A DNA stretch of 64,000 nucleotides from an uncultured Bryobacteraceae bacterium (lineage in GTDB: Bacteria > Acidobacteriota > Terriglobia > Bryobacterales > Bryobacteraceae), in NCBI GenBank assembly GCA_938003835.1, contig CALKXJ010000005.1:124001-188000 (forward strand), read 5' to 3'. Positions 1-8,545 of the stretch are shown here, in pieces. The position numbers and the translations under genes were made by a program. Numbering within the stretch: position 1 is the first letter of the stretch; the number at the start of each line of letters is the position of its first letter. The notes under the pieces were generated by a model that was not told where the DNA came from, searched no databases, and saw only the letters and a list, made by a program, of their open reading frames with translations.

Positions 1-224
1 CGGCCGGCGTTCTCGAATGCGAGGGCGGCTGGTACGCCATCCTCCAGTTGCCGCGGACGCGCAGCGACGAGGAGTGGGCGCTCGAACTGCTGCGAGGCGA
101 CGGCGTGCTAGCGCAGCCCGGCTACTTCTATGACCTCGACCAGGAAGCCTGCCTGGTGGTGAGCCTTCTGGTCGAACCCGAGGTTCTCCGCGAAGGCATC
201 TGCCTCCTGCTCGCACGCCTTTAG
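1..224 (+). CDS. C-terminal end of a PLP-dependent class I/II aminotransferase (partial)
   Basis: The reading frame is open from the window edge (first whole codon at base 3) to a TAG at 222-224, giving the last 73 residues. It contains PGYFYDL followed by a short linker and LVVSLLVEPEVLREGI. This resembles the C-terminal small domain of alanine/aspartate-type aminotransferases, where a PGxFF motif precedes an Arg-free LSLLTP strand. The catalytic lysine lies outside the window, so the substrate cannot be judged. The stop overlaps tail-to-tail with the stop of the dehydrogenase on the other strand. Confidence 0.7.
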   Translation, partial: AGVLECEGGWYAILQLPRTRSDEEWALELLRGDGVLAQPGYFYDLDQEACLVVSLLVEPEVLREGICLLLARL

Positions 225-1186
225 GTTTTCGGCCCGGCGACGACGTGCGTGGGCCTGCCGGCAAGGAAGTTCTCGACGTTCTCGAGCGCCAGGCTCAAGC
301 CTGCCTCGAGCGCCTCGCGCGTCACTCCGGCCGAATGGGGCGTCAGCACGACGTTGGTCAGGCGAGTGAGCGGGTGGCCGGCCGGTAACGGCTCCACCGC
401 GAACACGTCCAGGCCGGCGCCGCCCAGGTGGCCGCTCGCCAGCGCCTCCACGAGCGCCTCCTCATCGACGATGGGGCCCCGCGCGGTGTTGAGAAAAATG
501 GCGCCGGGCTTCATCATGGCGAACTCGCCGCGGCCGATCATGCGCTCGGTGGCCGGGCTGAGGCGCAGATGGAGGCTCACCACGTCGCTTTCGCGATAGA
601 GCCGCTCGAGGGGAACCATCTCGAAAGGCAATTCCGGCTTGGCATGAAAGCTCCAGGCGATGACCTTCATGCCCAGCGCCTCGCCGAGCCGGGCGAAGCG
701 GCTTCCGATGGCGCCCAGGCCGATGATGCCAAGCGTCTTCCCAGTAAGCTGCGTGACGAAGCCCTTCGGCCAGGCGCCCCGGCGAACCTCGGCGTCCAGG
801 TGAACAAGGCGGCGCGCGACGGCCAGCATGAGCGCCAGACAGTGTTCGGCGATGGCCGGCGCCGATACCGCAGGCGTGTTCGTCACCGTGACGCCACGCT
901 CGGCCGCCGCCGCAAGATCGACGTTATCCGTTCCCGTGCCCCAGAGCGACAGCAGGCGCAGCTTCGGGCACGCCTCGAAGACTTGGCGGGTGAACTTGGA
1001 GGAAGAGCGGATGTTGATGACAATGTCGGCCTCGCGGATGCGCGTGATCAGATTCTCCACCGAGCCGGGCAGCGTGTCGAAATAGTCGAGATGGTAGCGG
1101 CCGCGCGTCTGCTCGCGCCAGCGCTCGTAGGCGCGGCTGGGAGCGAGTACGGCAGGTGCGTCGTCCGGGATCACGATTCGGAGCAT
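221..1186 (-). CDS. D-2-hydroxyacid dehydrogenase (NAD-dependent)
   Basis: The 321-residue protein has the fold order of the D-isomer 2-hydroxyacid dehydrogenases. An N-terminal substrate-binding half is followed by a Rossmann domain with GLGAIG near residue 155. The catalytic Arg lies in LNTARGP, the Glu in VFAVEPLP and the His in LTPHSAG. Such enzymes interconvert 2-keto acids and D-2-hydroxy acids, including 3-phosphoglycerate, glyoxylate and hydroxypyruvate; the substrate is not fixed by sequence. There is no C-terminal ACT domain, so it is not a typical SerA. A GTG lies one codon before the ATG chosen. The stop overlaps the stop of the convergent aminotransferase. Confidence 0.88.
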   Translation of the reverse strand: MLRIVIPDDAPAVLAPSRAYERWREQTRGRYHLDYFDTLPGSVENLITRIREADIVINIRSSSKFTRQVFEACPKLRLLSLWGTGTDNVDLAAAAERGVTVTNTPAVSAPAIAEHCLALMLAVARRLVHLDAEVRRGAWPKGFVTQLTGKTLGIIGLGAIGSRFARLGEALGMKVIAWSFHAKPELPFEMVPLERLYRESDVVSLHLRLSPATERMIGRGEFAMMKPGAIFLNTARGPIVDEEALVEALASGHLGGAGLDVFAVEPLPAGHPLTRLTNVVLTPHSAGVTREALEAGLSLALENVENFLAGRPTHVVAGPKT

Positions 1187-1272
1187 CACCCTGACAGGCT
1201 ACACGACGCCAGGAGGCCCCGGCGGCCTGAGCGATCGAAACGCTAGGATGGAAGCAAGAGGCATTCTCAGCT

Positions 1273-1896
1273 ATGGCGAAGAGTTTGATCGGACTGTTCG
1301 TTGCTGCGGCAGTGGCTTTCGGCCAGTATTCAGCCAAGCCCGCCGGAGCCCCTCCCTCGGAGCTGGCGCCGGCGATCGCCGCCGAGCTCCAGAAACAGGG
1401 GCTTCAGGTGTTCTCCGGCGATGGCAAGCTTTACTGCGAGGTCTGGCTGCGCGCTAAGGCGCCGCAAGGGCCGGAGGTGAGCGAGCAGAATGTGATGCTC
1501 AAGAGCATCCCCCACGGAGCGCTCCTTGGAGCCATCCGCTTCGCCCAGACCGGCAAGGACCGGCGGGGAATCGCCATTCAGCCCGGGCTCTACACGCTCC
1601 GATTCTCCTACTATCCCGAGGATGGCGCGCACATGGGCGTCGAGCCGAATCGCGACTTCCTCATCCTCTCGCCGGCGTCCGAAGACACCGACCCGCAGGC
1701 GACGCCCAGCTTCAACCAGCTCATGCAAATGAGCCGCAAAGCTTCGGGGACGAACCATCCCGCCTCGCTCCCACTGTGGCGGGTGGACAGCAACTTCAAC
1801 GAGGGCTTCGCGCAGGTGGGCGAGGACTGGGTCTGGAGCACGAAGCTCGGCGACATCCCCGTTTCCATCATCCTGATCGGCATCAACCAGCACTGA
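1273..1896 (+). CDS. Conserved exported protein of unknown function
   Basis: The 207-residue protein starts with a short signal peptide (Lys3, then a hydrophobic run to about residue 17 ending in AFGQ). The mature part contains YTLRFSYYPEDGAHMG and NQLMQMSRKASGTNHP. I recognise this pattern from acidobacterial hypothetical proteins, but I know of no assigned function. No catalytic motif, membrane segment or repeat is visible. It stands alone between two minus-strand genes, so it is probably transcribed from its own promoter. Export is predicted from the signal peptide only. Confidence 0.7.
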   Translation: MAKSLIGLFVAAAVAFGQYSAKPAGAPPSELAPAIAAELQKQGLQVFSGDGKLYCEVWLRAKAPQGPEVSEQNVMLKSIPHGALLGAIRFAQTGKDRRGIAIQPGLYTLRFSYYPEDGAHMGVEPNRDFLILSPASEDTDPQATPSFNQLMQMSRKASGTNHPASLPLWRVDSNFNEGFAQVGEDWVWSTKLGDIPVSIILIGINQH

Positions 1897-1900
1897 GCGC

Positions 1901-2776
1901 TCATGCGGCCAGTGCGGCCCGCATCTCATCGACGGCTTTGATCAGGCTCTTCACCGGGTCCCCGAGCGGCAGGTATTCCATGGCGATGTGGCCGCGGAAA
2001 CCGGTCTTCGCGATTGCCCGGTAGATGTTCGGGTAGTTCAGTTCGCCGGTTCCGGGGTCGTTCCGGCCGGGATTGTCGGCGACGTGGAAGACCTCGGTGA
2101 CGGGCGCCGCCTCCTGGATCGTGCGGATGACGTTTCCGATCTGCACCTGCTCGTGATAGATGTCGAACAGCAAACGCAGGTGCGGATTGTCCACCTCGCG
2201 CACCAGGCGCAGCCCATCGACGCAGGTCGCCAGAAAGTAGCCCTTGTGGTTCACCTTGTTGTTGAGCGGCTCGATGATGAGCGTCACGTTGTGGCGCGCG
2301 GCCAGCTCGGCGGCGCGCTTGCCGCTTTCGACCAGGCTCGCCCACTGCTGCTCATAGGTCCGCTCCGGGATTGCGTTGCCGCTCATCAGCAGCAGGCGGG
2401 GAACCTCGAGCTTCTTGGCGACAAGGATGTTCTTTTCCACCTCCCTGAGCAGGTTCTCCCGCTGCGCCGGATCGAGCATCGAGACCGGTTCTCGGCTCCA
2501 GTTCGGCACCGAGCTCAGGGCATCGATCGCCAGGCGAAAGCTCCGAAGCGTCTTCTTGACACGCTCGATATCGGCGTCCGACCAAGCGGTATGTTCGCCG
2601 ACGAGCTGGACCGACTGGATGCCGGCTTTGGCGGCGATTTCGAGTTTTTCCTCGAAGGACCCCTTCAGGGTCCAGAGCATCAGCGAGCTGGTGATGGGGG
2701 CCTTCTCCGGCGCAGGCTGCGCGGCCTCAGCCAGCGCGGCTGCGGCGCTTGCCACAAACAGATCCCTTCGCCTCAT
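1901..2776 (-). CDS. Tat-exported sugar phosphate isomerase/epimerase (hydroxypyruvate isomerase-like)
   Basis: The 291-residue protein begins MRRRDLFVASAAAALAEAA, a twin-arginine-type signal, and then has an AP-endonuclease-2/xylose-isomerase TIM barrel. Metal-ligand positions typical of hydroxypyruvate isomerases can be seen: Glu in LIIEPLN, Asp-x-x-His in LFDIYHEQ, His in FHVADNP and Glu in IAMEYLP. The family isomerises or epimerises small ketoses or hydroxypyruvate with a divalent metal. A Tat signal fits folding in the cytoplasm before export. The gene heads a minus-strand group with a sialidase and other sugar enzymes. The exact substrate is unknown. Confidence 0.85.
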   Translation of the reverse strand: MRRRDLFVASAAAALAEAAQPAPEKAPITSSLMLWTLKGSFEEKLEIAAKAGIQSVQLVGEHTAWSDADIERVKKTLRSFRLAIDALSSVPNWSREPVSMLDPAQRENLLREVEKNILVAKKLEVPRLLLMSGNAIPERTYEQQWASLVESGKRAAELAARHNVTLIIEPLNNKVNHKGYFLATCVDGLRLVREVDNPHLRLLFDIYHEQVQIGNVIRTIQEAAPVTEVFHVADNPGRNDPGTGELNYPNIYRAIAKTGFRGHIAMEYLPLGDPVKSLIKAVDEMRAALAA

Positions 2777-2784
2777 AACCTTGC

Positions 2785-3939
2785 TTACCGTGAGCCTATC
2801 ATGCCGTCTTCGAGGAAATCGATTCCGAAGCGGGTGAAGGTGATGAACTGAGACCGCTCGCTCACGCCGCGCTCCCAGAGCACGCCGATCGAGCGGTCCT
2901 CGAGCACCGTCAGGTCGGAGTAGGCCGCCAGGCCGCCGTAGAGCAACCGCTCGACGGAGAAGGTCTGCCCCTCGTCATAGCTCAGGCGCACCACCAGCCG
3001 GCGCCGGCCCGGACCGGCCGGCCCGGTCCAAAGGATGCGGCTGGGCTCCCCCGCCCCCTCGAAGGAATAGCGCTCGATGGCGGTGCAGACCGGCGTGACA
3101 TTCTGGCCGGGCACCGGCTCGGACCAACTGGCGCCGCCGTCGGAGCTGAAAGCCAGCCAGCGATGCTCGCCGGCACCTTGGCGGGCGTCCATTAGGATCG
3201 CGCCATCGGCCAGCTCGACCAACTGATTTTCGTCGGTCTGCGCCCGCACCAGAGCGCCGCGCTTCCAGGAGGTCCCGCCGTCGTCGCTCGAAAGCACATA
3301 GGCACGCATCAGGCTGGTGCGGCCGGAGAAGCCGCCGAGGGAGATGAAAAAGTCGAAGCTGTCGGGCCGCATGGCCGCCGGCACGACGAGCCGCCCGGCG
3401 CGGGTCTGGATGGCCCCGCCGGGCCCGAAAAACATCGCGCCCCAGTGGTCGACGTCCCGCGCCAGGCGCGTCAGATCAATTGCCTCGGACCAGGTGGCGC
3501 CATGGTCGTCGCTCCAGCGCGCCCAGGCTTGATTGTCAAAGGTGCCGGGGCGCGAGGAGGCCGTGCCCCGACCCGGCTCCCACCGGTTGAAGAACACCCA
3601 CAAACGACCCTTGTTCCGGTCGAGCACCGGCGTCGGATTGGAGGCTGCCCAGCCCGGCCCGGGGTCGTCCAGCACGACGAGCGGGCTCCAGCTGGCGCCC
3701 CGGTCCCGGCTGCGCTTGATCACCAAATCGATGTCACCGCCGCCCGGATCGCTTCGATTCTCTTTGCGCCCCTCGGCAAAGGCAAGGAGCGTGCCGTCGG
3801 CCGCAGTGACGATGGCCGGGATGCGGAAGGTGTGATAACCTTCCGTGCCCGACCGGAAGACATCCACGTGAACCGGCCGCACGGCGGAGAACGCCCCGCC
3901 GGCGGCAAGCAGGAGCACAAGAACGACTCCCCCCATCAT
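2785..3939 (-). CDS. Secreted exo-alpha-sialidase (neuraminidase-like, six-bladed propeller)
   Basis: The 384-residue protein has a signal peptide (residues 1-19), a FRIP motif at residues 38-41 and four Asp boxes of the S/D-x-D-x-G-x-x-W type (SRDRGASW, SDDHGATW, SDDGGTSW, SSDGGASW). FRIP plus repeated Asp boxes is the hallmark of bacterial sialidases (GH33), which release terminal sialic or related nonulosonic acids from glycans. Asp boxes alone also occur in non-sialidase propellers, so substrate specificity is inferred. GGAGG precedes the start. It lies 8 bases upstream of the isomerase gene in the same direction. Confidence 0.85.
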   Translation of the reverse strand: MMGGVVLVLLLAAGGAFSAVRPVHVDVFRSGTEGYHTFRIPAIVTAADGTLLAFAEGRKENRSDPGGGDIDLVIKRSRDRGASWSPLVVLDDPGPGWAASNPTPVLDRNKGRLWVFFNRWEPGRGTASSRPGTFDNQAWARWSDDHGATWSEAIDLTRLARDVDHWGAMFFGPGGAIQTRAGRLVVPAAMRPDSFDFFISLGGFSGRTSLMRAYVLSSDDGGTSWKRGALVRAQTDENQLVELADGAILMDARQGAGEHRWLAFSSDGGASWSEPVPGQNVTPVCTAIERYSFEGAGEPSRILWTGPAGPGRRRLVVRLSYDEGQTFSVERLLYGGLAAYSDLTVLEDRSIGVLWERGVSERSQFITFTRFGIDFLEDGMIGSR

Positions 3940-3948
3940 TCGACCTCC

Positions 3949-4950
3949 TCAACTGTGGAGAGAAATGTCCTTGCCGGAAGTCGCCGACTCGACCAGCGCC
4001 CGCGTCACCTCCACTGCATAAGCCGCTTCCGGAGCGGTGATGCGCTCCGGCTGCCGGTTGTTCCGGACGCACTCGCAGAAATAGATCAGCTCTTCGCGCA
4101 AGGCGCCGCCGGCTACGCCGGCCATCAGCGGGCCGTAGCTGACGTCCGGCGTCTCGAAGCCTGTTTCCGTCCAGAAGGTGAGCGCGCCCGGCTCCAGCCT
4201 CACGTTGCCCACGCCGCGCGTGGCAACCAGGTGAAAGGCGTCATCCAGGCCCACGCCCGCCTGCTGCGGCAGCAGCCAGATCGTCTCCACCACCCCGATG
4301 GTTTCCTTTTCGAACTCGATGATTCCCCAAAAGACGTCGGCGTGGCGGACACCGGTGGCGTTGCGCTGGTAGCCTCGCACGCGGCGCACCCGCTGGCCGG
4401 TGTACCAGAGCATGAGGTCGACGTCGTGGATGGAGTTCTCGAGCGCCGGATGCGTCCGCTGGTAGCGTTCGAGCAGCGTCTTGGGCCGGTTCCGGCGCGC
4501 GTGCATGGAGACGATGCGCCCGAGGCGGCCGGCGGCCACTGCCTCCTTGAGCAGGCGGTACTTGGTCTCGAAGCGCAGGATGTGGCCGACCATCAGGATG
4601 CGCCCAGCGGTCTCGGCCGCCTGGATCATCAGTTCGCAGTCGCCCGGATCGAGCGCCATCGGCTTTTCGACGAAGACATGCTTGCCCTCGGCGAAGGCGT
4701 GCAGCGTCGGCTTGGCGTGCGCGTCTTCGCTGGTGACGACGTCGACGGCATCGAGCTCCGCGAGCGCGCAGAGCTCCTCGAGCGATGCGCAGACCCGCGG
4801 GATGCCGAACTCCGCCGCCAGTTGCCGGGCGCGGTCGACGTCGGTGTCAAAGACCGCGGGGACCTCGACGCCGGCCAGTCCGCGAAACGCTTCCAGATGG
4901 CTCCGGCCGAACGAGCCGCAGCCCACCAGACCGATCCTCACCGGTTTCAT
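3949..4950 (-). CDS. Gfo/Idh/MocA family NAD(P)-dependent oxidoreductase
   Basis: The 333-residue protein starts with the Rossmann motif GLVGCGSFG. It carries the family EKP motif (VEKPMAL, about residues 95-101) that places the substrate-binding lysine, then a dehydrogenase C-terminal domain with a His-Asp motif (SIHDVDLM). Members oxidise or reduce sugars, inositols or glycosides. No signal peptide is seen, so it is cytoplasmic. It is 9 bases from the sialidase gene and read in the same direction, so it may handle a sugar released outside the cell; that link is inference. Confidence 0.9.
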   Translation of the reverse strand: MKPVRIGLVGCGSFGRSHLEAFRGLAGVEVPAVFDTDVDRARQLAAEFGIPRVCASLEELCALAELDAVDVVTSEDAHAKPTLHAFAEGKHVFVEKPMALDPGDCELMIQAAETAGRILMVGHILRFETKYRLLKEAVAAGRLGRIVSMHARRNRPKTLLERYQRTHPALENSIHDVDLMLWYTGQRVRRVRGYQRNATGVRHADVFWGIIEFEKETIGVVETIWLLPQQAGVGLDDAFHLVATRGVGNVRLEPGALTFWTETGFETPDVSYGPLMAGVAGGALREELIYFCECVRNNRQPERITAPEAAYAVEVTRALVESATSGKDISLHS

Positions 4951-5007
4951 GCCATGCCTCCCTCTGCCTAGTTGAGCAGAAACGGGGCGCGCCGCAAAGC
5001 CGGGCGG

Positions 5008-6108
5008 TCAGAGGCGCTTCAGGCGAACGGGCAGCCGGACCACAAGGTTCTTCCCGGGCGCCGTATGGCAGTTGAGGACTTCGAAATCGAGCGTGAGCGA
5101 CTGCTCGCCTGCGGGCGCATCGGCGGCGAGCGAAACCGTGGCGGCGGCAGCCTGCATCGGCTTGATTTCGATTTCGCGGGCACTGAGCCAGCTTGGCCAG
5201 CCGGCGGGCCGGAGGCGGAAGGCGAGGGCTGAGCTGTTGCGGAAACGCAGGGCGGCCGACCGCTGCTTCTGTGTCAGCGCTAGCGCAGGCGTATCCAGGC
5301 GCACGGCCCCTTCCCACAGCCCCCGCAGCAGCGCTTCCTGGCCCCAGAGCTCGCCGCCCATCCAGGCCACGGTGCGCCGTGCCGCCAGGGCCTCCCGCAC
5401 GCCCGCGCTATCGACGTTGCGCACGAACACGAGCGTGATCGCCCGCCCGTCTTCCTCGCTCTCGGTCATCGGGGCGTGGATATCCGTGTTGGCGAAGACG
5501 GCGAGGTTCTTCTCCGCCATCCAGGCGAAGCCTCCTGCATAGACCGTCCGGCCGTTGACCAGCTCGAAGCCCTGGAACAGGCCTTCTGCATGGAGGGGCG
5601 CGATCTCCGGAAACCACTGCTCGGGGCGCTTCCAGCCGGGATGGTTCCAGAAGACGAAAGCGCCTTGCCGTCTTGCCTCACGGAGCGCCGCGGCGAGCTC
5701 GAGTCTCTTCGTCGAGTTGAAGTCGGTGACGAACAGCGCGTTAAAATGCCACTCCCCTTTGGTGATCTCGATGCCGGGGATCAGCAGGATGCCGAGCTCC
5801 TCGGCCCGGGCCTGGGCAAGGCGGTAGGGCTCGGAGATGTCGGTGCTGACATGCGGGTCGTGCGGATGATAGTCATCGTGGTCGGTGATCGAAATCGCAT
5901 CCAGGCCGCCGCGCCAGGCTTCGAGCACCCGCACCACGGGCCAGACCATGCCGTCGGAGAAGACGGTGTGCATGTGGAAGTCGCACTTGAGGGTCCGGTA
6001 GCCGGCCACGTTGGGCACCGGAAGCTGCTTGCGCTGGAGCTGGGCGGAGGCGGCCGAAACGAACAGCAGGACGGGCAGCGCCGCTCGAATCAGAGTTCGA
6101 AGTCTCAT
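5008..6108 (-). CDS. Exported PHP-domain phosphoesterase (Sb-PDE-like)
   Basis: The 366-residue protein has a signal peptide (residues 1-22, ending ASAQ) and a PHP metal-binding core. DFHMHTVFSDG supplies the first HxH motif, ITDHDDYHPHDPH the second, then IPGIEITK, WNHPGWKR and NTDIHAP. The PHP fold holds a metal cluster that hydrolyses phosphoesters. The motif spacing and VFSDGMVWP resemble the Sb-PDE family of phosphodiesterases. Residues after about 250 form a beta-rich C-terminal domain. It lies between the Gfo/Idh gene and a sugar-acid dehydratase on the same strand. Confidence 0.82.
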   Translation of the reverse strand: MRLRTLIRAALPVLLFVSAASAQLQRKQLPVPNVAGYRTLKCDFHMHTVFSDGMVWPVVRVLEAWRGGLDAISITDHDDYHPHDPHVSTDISEPYRLAQARAEELGILLIPGIEITKGEWHFNALFVTDFNSTKRLELAAALREARRQGAFVFWNHPGWKRPEQWFPEIAPLHAEGLFQGFELVNGRTVYAGGFAWMAEKNLAVFANTDIHAPMTESEEDGRAITLVFVRNVDSAGVREALAARRTVAWMGGELWGQEALLRGLWEGAVRLDTPALALTQKQRSAALRFRNSSALAFRLRPAGWPSWLSAREIEIKPMQAAAATVSLAADAPAGEQSLTLDFEVLNCHTAPGKNLVVRLPVRLKRL

Positions 6109-6113
6109 GATCC

Positions 6114-7286
6114 CTATTCGATCACATGGAAACGGGAGAGCGCCTGCTCGTCGACGGAGAGTCCCAGGCCCGGGGTGTCATCGGAGAGATCGATCGAGCC
6201 GTTCTCCGGTTGCGGCTCGCCGACGAACAGGTACCAGAACAGCTCGTTACCCACTTCGACGTCCACGACAGGGAAGAACTCCGCCATCGGTGCGTTGAGC
6301 GAGGCCATCACGAGGTGGTAGTTGTGCATCTGGCCCGCATGCGGCACCACCGGCACCGAATGAGCCTCGGCAAGCGCGGCGATCTTGCGCGCCTGCGTGA
6401 GGCCGCCGACGCGATTGGTGTCGAACTGGATGTAATCAAGGGCCCGGGCTTCGAGAAGCTGGCGGAAGCCGTAAAGAGTGAACTCGTGTTCGCCGCCGGC
6501 GATCGGCACCCCGGTGGTGGTGCGCAGCTCCGCGTAGCCGTGGATGTCGTCGGGGATGAGCGGCTCCTCGACCCAGCGCAGCCCGTAGGGCTCCAGCCGC
6601 ACCAGCATCCGCCGGGCATACTCGAGCGTCCAGCCCATGTAGGCGTCAGCCATCAGGTCCACTTCTTCCCCGACCACCTCGCGCACGGTGCGCACCAGCT
6701 CGAGGTTACGCTCCATGCCCGCGGCGCCATCCGCCGGCCCCCAGCCGAAGCGGAGTTTCATGGCCCGGTACCCCTGCTCCTTATAGCGATGCGCCTCCCC
6801 GGCCAAGGCTTCGAGCGGCTGTGCATACAGGCGGCTGGCGTAGACCGGGATCCGTGGCTTGGTGCGTCCTCCCAGCAGGCGAAACACGGGCTGCCTGGCC
6901 GCCTTCCCCATCAGGTCCCACAAGGCGATGTCGATGGCGCTGATCGCCGCCATCACCACGCCTTTGCGGCCGAAGGCGATCGTGCGGCGGTACATCTGCT
7001 GCCAGAGGAGCTCGGAGTCGAACGGATTGGCGCCGATGAGCAACGGCCGCAGGTATAGGTCGATCGCCTCCTTGGCCAGCCGGGGCGCCAGCGCCGCGTT
7101 GCCGATGCCCACCTCGCCGCTGTCGGTGAAGAGTTCCACCAGCAGCCAGCCGTGAAACCGAAAACCCAGCATCGAGGTTTCGGGTGTTGAGACCAGGTCC
7201 ATCGGGTTGGTGCAGTAGTGTGGCGGCAGAGGCTCGACCGGCCCCCTCCACTCGACAACCCGGGTTCGCACTTCGGTGATCTTCAT
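6114..7286 (-). CDS. Enolase-superfamily sugar-acid dehydratase (L-rhamnonate dehydratase-like)
   Basis: The 390-residue mandelate racemase/muconate lactonising enzyme has predicted Mg ligands Asp214, Glu240 and Glu266 and a general-base His316 (VVPHAGQ). The segments FGWGPADGAAG and ASLNAPMAEFFP align with the WGPHDG and TFTNTPFSEF regions I recall from E. coli RhmD. That points to dehydration of L-rhamnonate or a related 6-deoxy sugar acid to a 2-keto-3-deoxy acid. GGAGG lies 7 bases before the ATG. It is the first gene of the minus-strand group ending at the isomerase. No signal peptide. Confidence 0.85.
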   Translation of the reverse strand: MKITEVRTRVVEWRGPVEPLPPHYCTNPMDLVSTPETSMLGFRFHGWLLVELFTDSGEVGIGNAALAPRLAKEAIDLYLRPLLIGANPFDSELLWQQMYRRTIAFGRKGVVMAAISAIDIALWDLMGKAARQPVFRLLGGRTKPRIPVYASRLYAQPLEALAGEAHRYKEQGYRAMKLRFGWGPADGAAGMERNLELVRTVREVVGEEVDLMADAYMGWTLEYARRMLVRLEPYGLRWVEEPLIPDDIHGYAELRTTTGVPIAGGEHEFTLYGFRQLLEARALDYIQFDTNRVGGLTQARKIAALAEAHSVPVVPHAGQMHNYHLVMASLNAPMAEFFPVVDVEVGNELFWYLFVGEPQPENGSIDLSDDTPGLGLSVDEQALSRFHVIE

Positions 7287-7362
7287 CTGGAGTCCTCCTT
7301 CCGGGTAAGACCATTGTCGGCGATTCCCGATCGGATGCTACCATGGCCCGTTTGGAGCCCGT

Positions 7363-8469
7363 ATGAGAAAAACGCGAGCCGGCCTGTTTCTTTTCATTTT
7401 CATGACGCTCACGCTCGGCGCTGCCGAGCGGCGGGCCAAGAATGTGATTCTCTTCATCGGCGACGCCGCCGGCGTGGCCACCATCAATGCCGCGAGCATT
7501 TACCAGCACGGCCGGCCGCAGGCGCTCTATCTGCACCAGATGCCGCACGTGGCGCTGATGGACACCTCGACCGCCTCGCAATGGGTGAGTGACTCGGCCG
7601 CGGGCATGACCGCGATCGTCACCGGGCGCAAGACCCACAACGGCATCATCTCCCAGGGCCCGGATGCCGAGCGCGGCAAAAAGGACGGCACGCCACTGAA
7701 GACGATCCTCGAGTATGCCGAGGAGCGCGGCCTGGCCACCGGCGTCATTACCAACAGCCCCGTGGCCGACGCCACGCCCGCTGCCTGCTACGCGCACGTC
7801 AATGACCGCCGCAAATGGGGCGAGATCTTCGCGCAGGTCTGGCAGCCGCGTTTCGGCGACGGCATCGACCTGATCATCGGGCCGGGGCGGGAACGGGTGA
7901 TGAAGGAGACTCGCGCGGCGGGGCACGATCCCGAGACGGCCTTGAAGGGCCGGCTGTTCTTTTCGCTCGATGCCGTTCCGGCCGAGGCGGCGCGGCCTGT
8001 GGTGCTGCTGGACGACCCCGACTTCGACCTGGTGGCCGCCGTCGAGCGCGCCATCCGGATCTTAGCAACCAACCGGGCTGGCTTTTTCTTAATGGTCGAA
8101 TCGGACTGCCATACGAACCGGATCGCGCGGGGGCTCAGGCGGGTGATCCTGATGGACGGTGCGGTGCGCCGCGCCGCGGAGCTGACCAAGCCCACCGAGA
8201 CGCTGATCCTGGTGACGGCGGATCATTCCTATGATTTCCGCATCCACCGGGGCCGGCGCGACGAGCCGCTGCTGCCTGAGGAGGCCTCGCTCGACGACAA
8301 GGCCGACAGCGTGCGGCTCACCAACGTGCGGCGCGATGACGACCATACGGCCGAAGAGGTGATCGTCGCGGCGCAAGGTCCGGGCGCCGAGCGCGTGCGC
8401 GGCTTTCTGGCCAACACGGACCTGTTCCGCATCATGCTGGCCGCCTGGGGCTGGAAAGAAAATCGGTGA
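7363..8469 (+). CDS. Alkaline phosphatase
   Basis: The 368-residue protein has a signal peptide (residues 1-20), metal-binding Asp34 in NVILFIGDAAG, nucleophile Ser78 in the SDSAAGMTA motif, an ESDCHTN motif where classical enzymes have EGGxIDHAxH, and TADHSY with metal ligands. This order matches the PhoA superfamily of periplasmic phosphomonoesterases. The deviating ESDCHTN segment may alter one metal site. It is shorter than PhoA (about 450 residues) and lacks the crown insert. The last codons and the TGA lie inside a REP-like repeat. Divergent from the sugar-acid dehydratase gene. Confidence 0.87.
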   Translation: MRKTRAGLFLFIFMTLTLGAAERRAKNVILFIGDAAGVATINAASIYQHGRPQALYLHQMPHVALMDTSTASQWVSDSAAGMTAIVTGRKTHNGIISQGPDAERGKKDGTPLKTILEYAEERGLATGVITNSPVADATPAACYAHVNDRRKWGEIFAQVWQPRFGDGIDLIIGPGRERVMKETRAAGHDPETALKGRLFFSLDAVPAEAARPVVLLDDPDFDLVAAVERAIRILATNRAGFFLMVESDCHTNRIARGLRRVILMDGAVRRAAELTKPTETLILVTADHSYDFRIHRGRRDEPLLPEEASLDDKADSVRLTNVRRDDDHTAEEVIVAAQGPGAERVRGFLANTDLFRIMLAAWGWKENR

Positions 8470-8492
8470 CAGTATACTCAATCCCCAATTTC
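8458..8492. repeat. REP-like interspersed repeat, copy A
   Basis: The core GACAGTATACTCAATCCC with flanks ending CAATTTC matches the copies near 39568-39655 and 45843-45876. This single copy contains the TGA stop codon of the alkaline phosphatase at 8467-8469, so the last residues of that protein are repeat-encoded. No transposase lies nearby. The form (about 35 bases, sometimes paired and inverted) is what REP elements mobilised by RAYT-type Y1 transposases look like; that class is inference. Confidence 0.75.
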
Positions 8493-8545
8493 GCGGCGGC
8501 TCCGGTACGCTAACAAGGGAGGTACGATAGCCTCGTGGCGGGGCC

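Noticed and set aside
3445-4971. 508-residue plus-strand open frame
   Set aside because: It runs antisense across the sialidase and Gfo/Idh genes, has low-complexity His/Arg/Ala/Asp composition and no domain; a shadow of GC-rich coding DNA.
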